Shown piece by piece: positions 8,278-17,600 of a DNA stretch of 29,160 bases; within the stretch, counting starts at the first letter, position 1, and the number at the start of each line of letters is the position of its first letter. The notes beneath the pieces are model-generated. The model had not been told where the DNA came from, did not search any database, and worked only from the letters and a program-made list of their open reading frames with translations. The DNA is from Planctomycetes bacterium GWF2_50_10 (GTDB lineage: Bacteria; Planctomycetota; Phycisphaerae; Sedimentisphaerales; GWF2-50-10). The position numbers and the translations under genes are program-made. The stretch lies in assembly GCA_001824635.1 (NCBI GenBank), contig MHYB01000064.1, positions 5,081 through 34,240 of the forward strand. Direction: 5' to 3'.

Positions 8278-8775
8278 TTATTGCCATTTCAGCTTGCTTA
8301 ACTCGGAAGTCTTGATAAACTTAGTTTTAAAATCTCCGAATAAAACATAACACCCTTCACCTTTATTGTTTTCAGGTGCTAATAATTCAGGACCACCTAC
8401 ACTATTCCAACCTTTTTTACTATCAAACAATATGACAATATCATCGTCAAATTGTTTCTGCCCAACAACATTCCTGTTTAAGGCATAAGTGCTTTGACGT
8501 TTTTCACCAACGTATTCAATACATGAGAAAAGCGAACAGACCTCGTCAGAATATGTTCCTCCAAAGAAGTCAACAACTATCTGGTCACACCAGTTGGCAT
8601 CAATAGCTTTTGAATTTTCCGACAGCATCATAAAATATAAGCCAAGCTGTCCTAATTTGTATTCACAATTGTGAACAGGTGCAGCCCACTTAGGTAGCTT
8701 TTTAAAAAGAACAATCCCTGAGCTTAATAAAATAACTAATACGGTAATTGTTTTTAGAATAGTTTTATTTGCCAT
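8278..8775 (-). CDS. Membrane-anchored protein with H-X9-DG-like C-terminus, overlapping the end of Rhs2
   Basis: The protein (165 residues from ATG 8775; a TTG at 8784 would add three) has an N-terminal hydrophobic anchor, ILKTITVLVILLSSGIVLF, and an outward domain. KLGQLGLYFMMLSENSK, WCDQIV and the C-terminal stretch ILFDSKKGWNSVGG...NNKGEGCYVLFGDF resemble the C-terminal part of planctomycete pseudopilin-like H-X9-DG proteins, where this end normally reads H...G.NVLF.DGHV. Here the histidine and the DG are replaced, so the motif is degenerate. The N-terminus lacks a prepilin cleavage site. The start overlaps the stop of Rhs2 by 11 bp, with GGAG just before the ATG, so translation is coupled. 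Position suggests an immunity or accessory partner of the Rhs2 tip; the fold relation suggests recruitment from a pilin-like gene. Both are inference. Confidence 0.7.
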   Translation of the reverse strand: MANKTILKTITVLVILLSSGIVLFKKLPKWAAPVHNCEYKLGQLGLYFMMLSENSKAIDANWCDQIVVDFFGGTYSDEVCSLFSCIEYVGEKRQSTYALNRNVVGQKQFDDDIVILFDSKKGWNSVGGPELLAPENNKGEGCYVLFGDFKTKFIKTSELSKLKWQ

Positions 8776-11700
8776 AGTCTCCAATAGTCCTACGCCATCC
8801 TATATGATAATTTAAGCTGCTTGCAGCAACATATTTTTTTAAGCGACAAGGTTTACATTTCGGGCAATTCCCCTCACCAGATGGTGATATGGAACCCGAA
8901 TAACCAGCTGATATCCATGCTTGTGTGTCAGAATCGATTGGATGACTATATGCCCATTTTTTCCATGTATCCACATAACCAGTTGCATCCTTAAGAGAAT
9001 CCTTACATAATCCTCTCATTTTACCCCATAACCAATAATTAACTTTGGATGCATCATAACATTTGCCACTGACAGTTACAGTACCACCGCAATTTCCAAT
9101 CGGGCACTTATAAGTGTCAAGCGACCCATCCAGCATGTCACTCATATCCCAGCCCACAACAGGATTGAACATAGCATTACATATGTTCTTTTTTTGTTCA
9201 TCCGTTTTTATGTAAGCTCTCCATGCTGCATCTATTACTCGATTCAAATCACTCAGAGCTCCTGTTATGTCTGGACCGCAAACACCACATCTTTTCTTAC
9301 CGCTATTAATTAAATCAATTGCATCTGGGACAACATGTGCATCTAATCCGATCGCATCATTCAGAAGAACAGGGTTTGATTTCACATACTCATACAAATT
9401 CATTCCGTCTTTATACTGACCTGTCGCGGCAAATGCATTTGGCCCTTGTGCATTCGGCACAACACCCAGCGGGTCCGTCTGCATCCATCTGCCCAAGTCG
9501 TAATGGTACGTCCTGTTTACGTTATCCTGCAGCATCGATTCGCCGACCAAGTCAACCCGTTTGCCGGTGAAGAGATACTGGTTTCCGCAGGAGCTTTCGG
9601 TTATCTGCTCGTCATCGGCGGATAAAATATACGGTTGGCCGTAGGCATTGTATTGGTACCGCTCGACGACCTCGCCGGAGGAATCACTTAAAGCCATCAC
9701 GCTGCCAAGCGCATCGGCGGGGTAATAATACGTGCTGTTGCTACCGGAAATATTCGTCATAGATAGCACTTCATCAAGGCCATTGCCATAAACAAAACTC
9801 CTGGCCGCTGCCGAGCCGATACGTTCGGCTATCACCCTGCCCATTGTATCGTAATAGTAATAGATAGTCGTGCCCGCGGCAACCTTCTTTATCCTTCGTC
9901 CCAGTGAATCATAGCTGTACTGGGCCGATGAAGAGCCATCAGTTACACTAGTGAGCCTGCTGCGGTAATCATAACCGAAGCAAACGCCCCTGTGATCCCG
10001 TGTCATATTGCCGTTATCATCGTAAAGCGGAGTGGATTTGACAACATAATAAGGCGTTGAAACAAACTGCGTGTCTTGCAGCCAGGGGTAAGTCGTATTT
10101 TCTGTAATGTCCCAGATATCATTGAAATCCCAGTTAACAAAAGTAGCCTGCTGCTTCATTTGCGTTGTAGTCTTGCCCGTCCCGCCATAATAACTCGATG
10201 CTGCGCCTATTGTCTTATCCCAGTATGAATTAGTGACAACCGAACCAGCGAAGTTGTATCCCAGCAGCGCCTTGTAGTATCCGCAAGAATAGGAGCGGTC
10301 AACCTCTGCACCATCTGCATCGCCTATGAGGTTGCCCTCCTTTGAACCGGAGCCGGTTACAGTGCCTGTGGTGTAACAGTTTTCAACCCTGGATTTCGGC
10401 GTAAAGTCCCTGCCGCGCAGATAGCCCATCAAAGAGCCGACCTGCCTTCTATAGCTGGCGCTTACGTTAACAGCACTGGCACATTTGCGAATCATACTGC
10501 GTGCCTGTGCCAATCCCAATAGACCTCCGCTCCCTGCGTCTGTAGAACCCGTTGTCACCGTAACAGTTCCTGATGCACAACAGTTTTCAACAGTTGCATA
10601 AGCGCAGTTACCGGCCAGTACCCCGCTGTATCTGTTCGCCTGAACACTGGCATTCAAAACCTTCACATTCTTAATTGTGGCATAATTGGCATTTCCAAAC
10701 AGCCCTTGCGTATCACTGGAAGGCCGGTTAATCGTAAGTCCATTGATTATATGCCCATTACCGTCAAATTGACCTGTAAATACGGTCACCGGCACAAATC
10801 CAGCTCCACTGTTCCAGTTGGCAGTTGCAGATGCATCTATATCGCAGCCTAGTTGATAATAGGCATCAAGATCGTTCTGCATCGCCTGGAGTTCATCTAT
10901 CGTGGTTATTACGCACGGGTCTGCACTGGTTCCACTGCCACGCCCTGCTGTTGCCAAAGATAGATAGCGGTTGTTGACACGATCCACATTGTAGTTAATA
11001 AAATAACCATCTCGAACTTTGATTTGGGTGCGATTGCCGAGGAGATCGTATGTAAATTCCTCGGTAGAATTTTCAGGCGGCAGTGAGGACATTGCCATTA
11101 CACCACTTTTGGCAAATGCTATTTCTGCCTTCGGAAAATTCATGACACGGCTCTCGGTCATTGCTTTGAGAGCATCGGCTGCTTCAGCTTCCTTTATTAC
11201 GGAATTGCCATCCTCAGGAGGCTTTGGCTTCTTGTCGCTACTGGCAATAGAACTCAAAGTATCAGAGGCACCAAAATCCGCGAGGGAAAGAACGTAATCA
11301 CCCTTATTTGCAGTCGATATTATTTTATCGCTGATCGAATTACCTGGGCTTGCTTGGTGGCTCTCTGTGATTTTCGCTTTCAGATTTAGGCCGTCAGCAA
11401 GCGAGTAAATAGGCGACCCAAGCCATTTTTGAGCCATCTTAACTGCAAGTTCAAAATCAGTTCCATAATCGGACATACTTATGCCGCTTGAACTTCCATA
11501 TTCTACACTGGTGAGCCTGCGAAGATTGTCGTAATCATAAATGTCGTAAAGGGCAGTCGCGAGGTGATTATATTTGGCCGAAGTCCTGTTGGAAACAATA
11601 TCATAGGTGTAAATAAGGTCAAGAATTGTTTCTGAACTGTTGACTGCCGTGATCTGTTCAAGCCTGCCGACATCATCAAAACCGTTGGTCGTTATTATAC

Positions 11701-13480
11701 CGGCTTGTGTGTATTCTTTAGTCTTGACCTGAGTTCCGATATAGGAATACTCTGCGATTTGAGTGCCGTTTTTTTCAATGGTCTTTATCCTTCCAAGGCC
11801 ATCGTAAGTATATTCAATAACCGCTCCGGTTATGCTGTCTTCCCGTAAGAGAATATTACCCGACTGGTCATAGCTATAAGTAATAGTTGCGGCCGTATTA
11901 CTATTGCTGTCGTAGGTGGTAGTTTCAGTTTCCTTTAATCCAAAGCCGTTATAGGTAAAGGCAGATTGGGAAACAGTTACGCCGTCAGTGACTTTACTTG
12001 TCGATAAAAGCCGTCCAGCCCCATCGTATCCAAAGCTCGTAACGAAAGTTGGATTTGTAAGGCTGTCCGATTCCTCAAGAACTCTGCCCAGATTGTCGTA
12101 GCTGTAATAGACGGAACTGCCATCCAGTTTGACCTCCTGATCGACTGTACCGCATACATCATAGTAATAGCTTATGCTATTGCCGTCAGGGTAAGTTATC
12201 TGTGTAACCTTGTCGTTGTTATTGTATGTATAGTGAGTGGCCTGGGAGTTGGGATCATAACCAATAATTGATATCTGCCTGCCAAGGCGGTCAAATTTAT
12301 AATCGGTGATCCTGTCATTTCCGCTGACATCTTCGGTCTTGCGCAGGAGATTACCAAATGCATCGTAATTAAATGCTGTGATGACACCATCAGGAGCCGC
12401 AATGCTCGCTTGCCTGCCAAGCGCGTCATAATAGTATGTATTCGTAATATCGGTGCCGGAACTCCTGTCTATCGTACTTGTATATAGCCTGCCGAAACTG
12501 TCGTAATCAAAAAGCGTAGTTACGGTAATAGAACCGGCAGAGTTATAATTGATCTGCTCCTGCTTGGTCAGACGGGCGGGACAGAATGGATTTTCATAAT
12601 AGAACTTCTGCTCATTGCTTTCGGGGTCAACAATCCGCTCCTTGCGTTCGATCTCGTCATAATAGTAGGTTGTGGCTGCTGTCTGTGAGCCATTATAATA
12701 TGTTTTCTGCTGATATAGCATGCCGTTATTGCTGTCATAGACGTTCTCCTCAACCATATCTATAGCCGTATTAATAGCAGAAGTGGATGCGGGATTCTTC
12801 ATAACCACCTTGCGGGCAGGCTTGCCGAAATTGGTATACTCATATCGCTCCTGTTTAACCGCAAAATCATCATTGGTAGTTAGAGGCGAACCATTACAAT
12901 CATAGACAATGGTATTTATTGTCTGCCCCAGGCTGTTGTAATAAAAGAGCCTGTAGCCGCCTTCCGCATCAGTTGATTTTGCCAGTCTTCCTGCATCATC
13001 ATATTCATCGCCGGCAGCAAAACCATTGGGATCGGTCTTGGTCAGCAGGTGATTATCTTTGTCATAAGTAAAGGAAGTGATATTTCCCTCGCCGTCGATC
13101 TGCTGAACTGGTCTGCTAAGTGTATCATACCGATTACTTGTTATGATATCATTGGGTTCATTTGTATCGGGATTTTCGCATCCATAGCCTTTGCGCACTG
13201 TCTTTAGCAGATTTCCATAGGGATCAAATTCGTAAAGTGTAATTCTGTCATTGGCATCATTGTTAGAGTCTGGCGTTTCAAGAATGCGCTCACGCCACAC
13301 CCTGCCAAGATCGTCATAATCCATGCGAGAATCGGCTATAATATTGCTTTTGGCATCACAAACATACTGCCTTACAATATCACCTGCTGAGTTGTATTCG
13401 TAGCGGTTACATGGTGTTGTTGCAAAACTTGCCGATACAAATAAAAATAACGAACATGTATTTTTGATTATATTCAACAT
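8765..13480 (-). CDS. Rhs2: Sec-exported YD-repeat protein with GLUG-type insert and variable tip
   Basis: This 1571-residue giant has a signal peptide (MLNIIKNTCSLFLFVSASFA, cleavage likely before TTPC). YD repeats (YD..GR/N..) run from about 25 to 810, predicted to form the Rhs shell. At about 845-1133 there is an inserted segment of a different type: GRGSGTSADPCVI, FTGQFDGNGHIINGLTI, GLFGNANYATIKNVKV, and closing TTTQMKQQATF with WDFNDIW, a GLUG-like beta-helical repeat unit. The Rhs core follows (about 1145-1345, ending GRWMQTDPLGVV), then DGMNLYEYVKSNPVLLNDAIGL and a 190-residue tip rich in Cys (CGVCG, CPIGNCGG, GKCYDASKVNYWLWGK, CPKCKPC). No PAAR or VgrG part is present, so export is by Sec, not type VI. 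AAGGAA lies close before the ATG. I do not recognise the tip activity. Confidence 0.93.
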   Translation of the reverse strand: MLNIIKNTCSLFLFVSASFATTPCNRYEYNSAGDIVRQYVCDAKSNIIADSRMDYDDLGRVWRERILETPDSNNDANDRITLYEFDPYGNLLKTVRKGYGCENPDTNEPNDIITSNRYDTLSRPVQQIDGEGNITSFTYDKDNHLLTKTDPNGFAAGDEYDDAGRLAKSTDAEGGYRLFYYNSLGQTINTIVYDCNGSPLTTNDDFAVKQERYEYTNFGKPARKVVMKNPASTSAINTAIDMVEENVYDSNNGMLYQQKTYYNGSQTAATTYYYDEIERKERIVDPESNEQKFYYENPFCPARLTKQEQINYNSAGSITVTTLFDYDSFGRLYTSTIDRSSGTDITNTYYYDALGRQASIAAPDGVITAFNYDAFGNLLRKTEDVSGNDRITDYKFDRLGRQISIIGYDPNSQATHYTYNNNDKVTQITYPDGNSISYYYDVCGTVDQEVKLDGSSVYYSYDNLGRVLEESDSLTNPTFVTSFGYDGAGRLLSTSKVTDGVTVSQSAFTYNGFGLKETETTTYDSNSNTAATITYSYDQSGNILLREDSITGAVIEYTYDGLGRIKTIEKNGTQIAEYSYIGTQVKTKEYTQAGIITTNGFDDVGRLEQITAVNSSETILDLIYTYDIVSNRTSAKYNHLATALYDIYDYDNLRRLTSVEYGSSSGISMSDYGTDFELAVKMAQKWLGSPIYSLADGLNLKAKITESHQASPGNSISDKIISTANKGDYVLSLADFGASDTLSSIASSDKKPKPPEDGNSVIKEAEAADALKAMTESRVMNFPKAEIAFAKSGVMAMSSLPPENSTEEFTYDLLGNRTQIKVRDGYFINYNVDRVNNRYLSLATAGRGSGTSADPCVITTIDELQAMQNDLDAYYQLGCDIDASATANWNSGAGFVPVTVFTGQFDGNGHIINGLTINRPSSDTQGLFGNANYATIKNVKVLNASVQANRYSGVLAGNCAYATVENCCASGTVTVTTGSTDAGSGGLLGLAQARSMIRKCASAVNVSASYRRQVGSLMGYLRGRDFTPKSRVENCYTTGTVTGSGSKEGNLIGDADGAEVDRSYSCGYYKALLGYNFAGSVVTNSYWDKTIGAASSYYGGTGKTTTQMKQQATFVNWDFNDIWDITENTTYPWLQDTQFVSTPYYVVKSTPLYDDNGNMTRDHRGVCFGYDYRSRLTSVTDGSSSAQYSYDSLGRRIKKVAAGTTIYYYYDTMGRVIAERIGSAAARSFVYGNGLDEVLSMTNISGSNSTYYYPADALGSVMALSDSSGEVVERYQYNAYGQPYILSADDEQITESSCGNQYLFTGKRVDLVGESMLQDNVNRTYHYDLGRWMQTDPLGVVPNAQGPNAFAATGQYKDGMNLYEYVKSNPVLLNDAIGLDAHVVPDAIDLINSGKKRCGVCGPDITGALSDLNRVIDAAWRAYIKTDEQKKNICNAMFNPVVGWDMSDMLDGSLDTYKCPIGNCGGTVTVSGKCYDASKVNYWLWGKMRGLCKDSLKDATGYVDTWKKWAYSHPIDSDTQAWISAGYSGSISPSGEGNCPKCKPCRLKKYVAASSLNYHIGWRRTIGDYGK

Positions 13481-13549
13481 ACTTTTCCTTGTGGTTTTAT
13501 CGCAACTTTTGAGGATTAATCATTTTAGCAACATACAAATTAAGGCAAA

Positions 13550-13972
13550 CTATTTCCTGTTTGCTGACATATAAAGTCGCCAGAGATAATGTAATAATTC
13601 CCCAACACCTTTTGGATGCCGAGATCTACTATCAAACAATCCATATGTGTATGTTCTAATCCCATTCACATTTTTGAATTTCTTTGATGTGACAGATTTC
13701 CTAAGTAATGCAAATATTTTCACGGGAATCGTGCCTTCAAAGGTTTGCCAGATTCTATGCTGACCTGTCCTTTTAGAATATTCCCATTTATAACTGCCTT
13801 CAGCATATAATGTAATAATATCGGCTTTTTCTGTTTGCTTATGACCTGCATATACTTCTCCAACAAGTTGCCCCATAATTTTTTCAGAATTCACCGATAC
13901 TTTTTTTTCAATATCTTTATTACAGCAACCACAAAATGCTGTTATCACTAATATTCCAATTGCTCGTTTCAT
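13550..13972 (-). CDS. Small lipoprotein-like protein, paralogue of the gene behind Rhs1
   Basis: The 140 residues start with a lipoprotein-type signal (MKRAIGILVITAFCGCC), so the product is probably anchored at the cell surface or periplasm. The rest is a single soluble domain. Its middle matches the 128-aa protein at 14272: EGTIPVKIFALLRKS...SKKF here against EGMVPACIYNKLYHS...SKRF there, with PKGVGELLHYL against PPGVQDALGYI near the end. I know no family for it. AAAGGA lies 7 bases before the ATG, inside the end of the preceding 49-aa frame, and the gene is 69 bp upstream of Rhs2. In this order it would be the immunity gene of an Rhs copy now lost, not of Rhs2. That is inference. Confidence 0.75.
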   Translation of the reverse strand: MKRAIGILVITAFCGCCNKDIEKKVSVNSEKIMGQLVGEVYAGHKQTEKADIITLYAEGSYKWEYSKRTGQHRIWQTFEGTIPVKIFALLRKSVTSKKFKNVNGIRTYTYGLFDSRSRHPKGVGELLHYLWRLYMSANRK

Positions 13973-13976
13973 TTTT

Positions 13977-14126
13977 TTATCCTTTCACATTAATATTTGA
14001 ACTTTGCAAATCCTTTAAGGCCAACCAAACGAATTTTTTTTCAGAACTCGTTTTTTTTATTGCCTCTTTGTTAGCGCAACTCATAATAAATGCGATTGCC
14101 ATAATTATTCCAATTAACTTTTTCAT
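13977..14126 (-). CDS. Truncated 49-aa lipoprotein-like ORF
   Basis: A short frame encodes a clean lipoprotein signal, MKKLIGIIMAIAFIMSCANK (lipobox IMSC, C17), then only about 30 more residues ending SSNINVKG. It resembles the signal region of the neighbouring 140-aa lipoprotein but lacks the body domain, so it is probably a truncated relative. Its ATG overlaps the TGA of an Rhs remnant (ATGA), and its stop is 4 bases before the ATG of the 140-aa gene, which points to coupled translation. It may be functional only as a leader or be decaying. Confidence 0.5.
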   Translation of the reverse strand: MKKLIGIIMAIAFIMSCANKEAIKKTSSEKKFVWLALKDLQSSNINVKG

Positions 14127-14129
14127 CGC

Positions 14130-14220
14130 CTGCCAAGTGTATCATACCGATTACTTGTTATGATATCATTGGGTTCATTAGCATCGGGATTTTCGCAACC
14201 ATAGCCTTTGCGCACTGTCT
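14130..14220 (-). pseudogene. 91-bp remnant of an Rhs2-like 5' region
   Basis: This segment matches 13113-13203 inside Rhs2 with only a handful of mismatches over 91 bases. It encodes TVRKGYGCENPDANEPND then IITSNRYDTLGRR and a TGA. In Rhs2 the same run continues with further repeats. It marks a former Rhs gene deleted by recombination between its repeats, leaving its downstream lipoprotein gene behind. Confidence 0.8.
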
Positions 14221-14271
14221 CATATCTTCCCTTCACGACCCCTTGGCAATTTTATGAAATACATTGGATCA

Positions 14272-14658
14272 TTAATTCGATAAGCCATGCGTGTTTTTGA
14301 TATATCCTAAAGCATCCTGAACACCAGGAGGATCTGGAATATTGATGCTTGTTGCAAAAATATCAAAGATCATAATATTTTGTTGAATATAAAATCTTTT
14401 GGATGATATTGCTGAATGGTAAAGTTTATTGTAAATGCATGCTGGGACCATACCTTCCAGTGAAATCTTTTTCCCTTCTCTATCCGTAAAAGTTACCGTA
14501 TAAGTATGGTTCGGAGATATAGTGGTAACAGCGTCAGGAAGAACAAGATTTATCCCTCTTATCATTATAATTCTGCCATTTTGAACATTATTTTTGCCAG
14601 TACAGCAACTCAATGATAAGGCCAAGCAGATATATATTGCGTATTCAAATTTAATCAT
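14272..14658 (-). CDS. Lipoprotein-like candidate immunity protein coupled to Rhs1
   Basis: The 128 residues open with MIKFEYAIYICLALSLSCC, a hydrophobic signal with a loose lipobox at C18 or C19, followed by a soluble domain of about 105 residues. Its centre (EGMVPACIYNKLYHS...SKRF) and end (PPGVQDALGYI) align with the 140-aa protein at 13550, so both belong to one unnamed family. The ATG shares its A with the stop of Rhs1 (TAATG), the tightest possible coupling. This is the arrangement known for Rhs and CDI immunity genes, and a periplasmic or outer-surface lipoprotein could neutralise an incoming tip. No biochemical motif is visible, and immunity is inferred from position only. Confidence 0.75.
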   Translation of the reverse strand: MIKFEYAIYICLALSLSCCTGKNNVQNGRIIMIRGINLVLPDAVTTISPNHTYTVTFTDREGKKISLEGMVPACIYNKLYHSAISSKRFYIQQNIMIFDIFATSINIPDPPGVQDALGYIKNTHGLSN

Positions 14659-17600
14659 TACTTACTCCTTTTCAAGCAACAGCCCTTTAAAGCGTAATCT
14701 ACAAATTTTCGACAGTTGTAAACCAATCCCGGATCCCAATCAGGCCAATTTGGATTGGGAGCATGGATAAGACACGATTTTACTTCATTACAAGTAGCGC
14801 ATTTACACTTGACACCAGGTCTGGTTGTGCCCCATTTAAGAGTTCCCGTGTTAGTCTTTGTTGTTAACCAAGCACAGGGCGGTGGTAAACCAGGTACCCT
14901 TGGTGATGCAGGATCGGGATTCAATATGATATGCCCAAATTTGGGCCAATAGCCAACTGAGCCACCAGCCCATTCTATCCATTCATGCCCCATATTCAGT
15001 GTGCTTCCGCATACCTGTCCTGGATCATAATTTCTTTTTACAATAATCCCGCAATCAGTTGCTAATCCCCACGGGTCTTTGAGATTCACCGGATTTCCTC
15101 GTGCGTATTCGTAGCCGTTGAGGCCATCGGAATATTGCAGAAGAGGGTTAGGGTCGGGCCAGATTGATTTGGCATAGTCAACCGGTTCTGCAACATCAAC
15201 CCCATTCGTTGCCGCCCGATATAACAGATATTCAGTCATGTTATAAAGCATGTCCCTGTTAAACGCCTCGACCTTCAGGTCGGGCAGCACTGGGCTTTTG
15301 ATGAGCCTGTCGAAATTGTCGTATTCAAAATTCCAGACCGTACCATCAGGGTTTGACTGCTGGATAAGATTGCCGTTGTCGTCATACGCAAAAGTCGTAG
15401 TTAGGATATTTGTTGTGCCGTACCCGACAATATTTTGAGTAGGCAGCCCTCGGCCGTCTTTTATCGTCTTTTCCCACTTGCCGCTTGGATTTATTGTTTT
15501 GACCAGTTCGCCTTGATTATTGTATTCGATCGATGTCGTAAGCGGATTTGTTCCGTTGGCATCTTCTATAACACTTGTTTTTCTGCTGAGGAAATCATAG
15601 CCATATTCGGTTACTATCCACGCATCAGGCTCATCAAAGGTGAAAGTGCCGTCGTCCTTTGCTCTGAGAACTTTTTTTGTCCGACCATCGGCATCGTATT
15701 CATACATGGTTTGAGATACCAAAGTAAGACTGGTGTCGGGTTCGTTGATATCGCTGCCGTCGGCCAATATGAATTCACTTTCAACCTGACCGGCAATATT
15801 GTAATGCTTGCCGGAAACAACGCCTTCGGGACTTTTTTGACGGGTAATCTGCCCGAAATCATCATATTGGTATTCTGTTATAGCGATCTGGTTGCAGTCA
15901 TACTCATTATAGAAGTCAGATTTGACCACCTGGCTCAGCAAATAGCCTGTTTCAGCCTGATAGTTGTAGATGGTTTCCTTTTGTTTAACCTGATCATACC
16001 AGCCCCAGCCATATCCCCAATCTATATATGTACTGAGATATTCAGTTTCTTTGGTTATCTGCCTGTTGCCGTTGTAGTCATAATAGGTTTCCGTGACGCT
16101 GTTGAAATCCCCGATACCTATCCCTGCAGCGGAAGTACGTTTATATGTCATCTGGTCGCCGGAGTAGGAATATTCAGTGGTTGCGCCCCGCGCATCTGTT
16201 TCGCTGACAATATTGCCATACGAATACTCATTATAGTGCGTATTGACATTACAATCATTTATAACATCGTGCGTATATGATTCAATTACCTGGCCATTTT
16301 CATATTTTTCAACATCCTTGCGGTTGTTCGAAGGAAATGTCGTCGTGCTGGTTCTTTCGGTGCCATTATAATCGTATATCGTTGTATAATGATCGCCTGT
16401 CGGTTCCGTCAGCGAAGCGGCCAGGTTTTCATATTCTATCTTCCTGATCAAATTGGAGAACGTGTTATCGCTGTAAAATGATTTTACGCAACGCGCATTG
16501 CTGTTATCAGTGTATATGAACTCAAGTGAACTGTGGGTATTGGGGTCATATACAATATCCTTGAGCTTAACAGTAACAGGATTTGATTGGGGACTGTAAA
16601 CCGCATATTGCTGCGTCAAAAGAGGCTTGAAGAGATACGCATAATTCGGATCAGAGGGATTTGTGCCTATCGTCTTGTTGGGGTCATATACGTTGTATAG
16701 AGTTATATCTCCTGCGGCATTATAAGTGCATTTAAGCAGGCCGTCGAATCTCGCATCGTTATAATCACTTGTCTGGTAATATTCCACACGTTTGCTGGTG
16801 CTGCCGCCTCCGCCGCAGCTGGAGCAGCCGCCGTCATCAACTCGAACTTCGTTGCCGTTTGCATCATATTCTTTTTCCCACCGGCGAACCAAGCCATTAT
16901 CAACATAATAGGAAATGATTACTTTTGTATTCGTCGAATTTGGCACATCCGACCATTCATAGTTGTATTTCTTGCTGCTGGTGCTGTAATTGGCGCCGTT
17001 GTATATATGCAGGATTCTCCCGTTGGGATCATAATCATAGTTCCATTTAGTATTGCCGACTGGATCAGTGATTCTAATTGGCAACTGTATGCCGGGGTCA
17101 GATGGACTTTCATCAAATTCATATTCATCAGTGCCCAATTCACCCTTGTCATGTACAAGCGTATAATTCCCAGTTTCTGAATCTTTTTGCAAATACCAAC
17201 CCACCATGTATGACGGCAAACTGCCGTCTGATGTTACTTCCGTAGCCCAGCCTGGAACTTTTACCTTTAAAATTGTCCTAGTCTGCCCAACAGTATAATC
17301 ACCATATGGAGGCACTCTCAAATTGCCAACGCAACCAATGCCTTCGGTCAACTCCTGTGTAAAAAAATCATAATAGGAATAATTCCATTTCCATCTATCA
17401 TCAGCCCCGCCGCAATCCGTTTCACCGCTGAAATGGTGTGTTATCTTTTTGATATACGATAATTGATCGTCCTTGTTATATTTGTTTACCTTGACCTGAA
17501 TTGTTAAATTGTAGCCGCTAAGTGCGGTGGCACATATGGCATTTGAGAAATATGTTTTAACATTTAAACCGAACGATGCGCCGCCATCTCTGGAATTTGG

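Noticed and set aside
8765..13480. Rhs2 as a type VI secretion effector
   Set aside because: No PAAR, VgrG or other type VI component is seen, and the protein starts with a Sec signal peptide.
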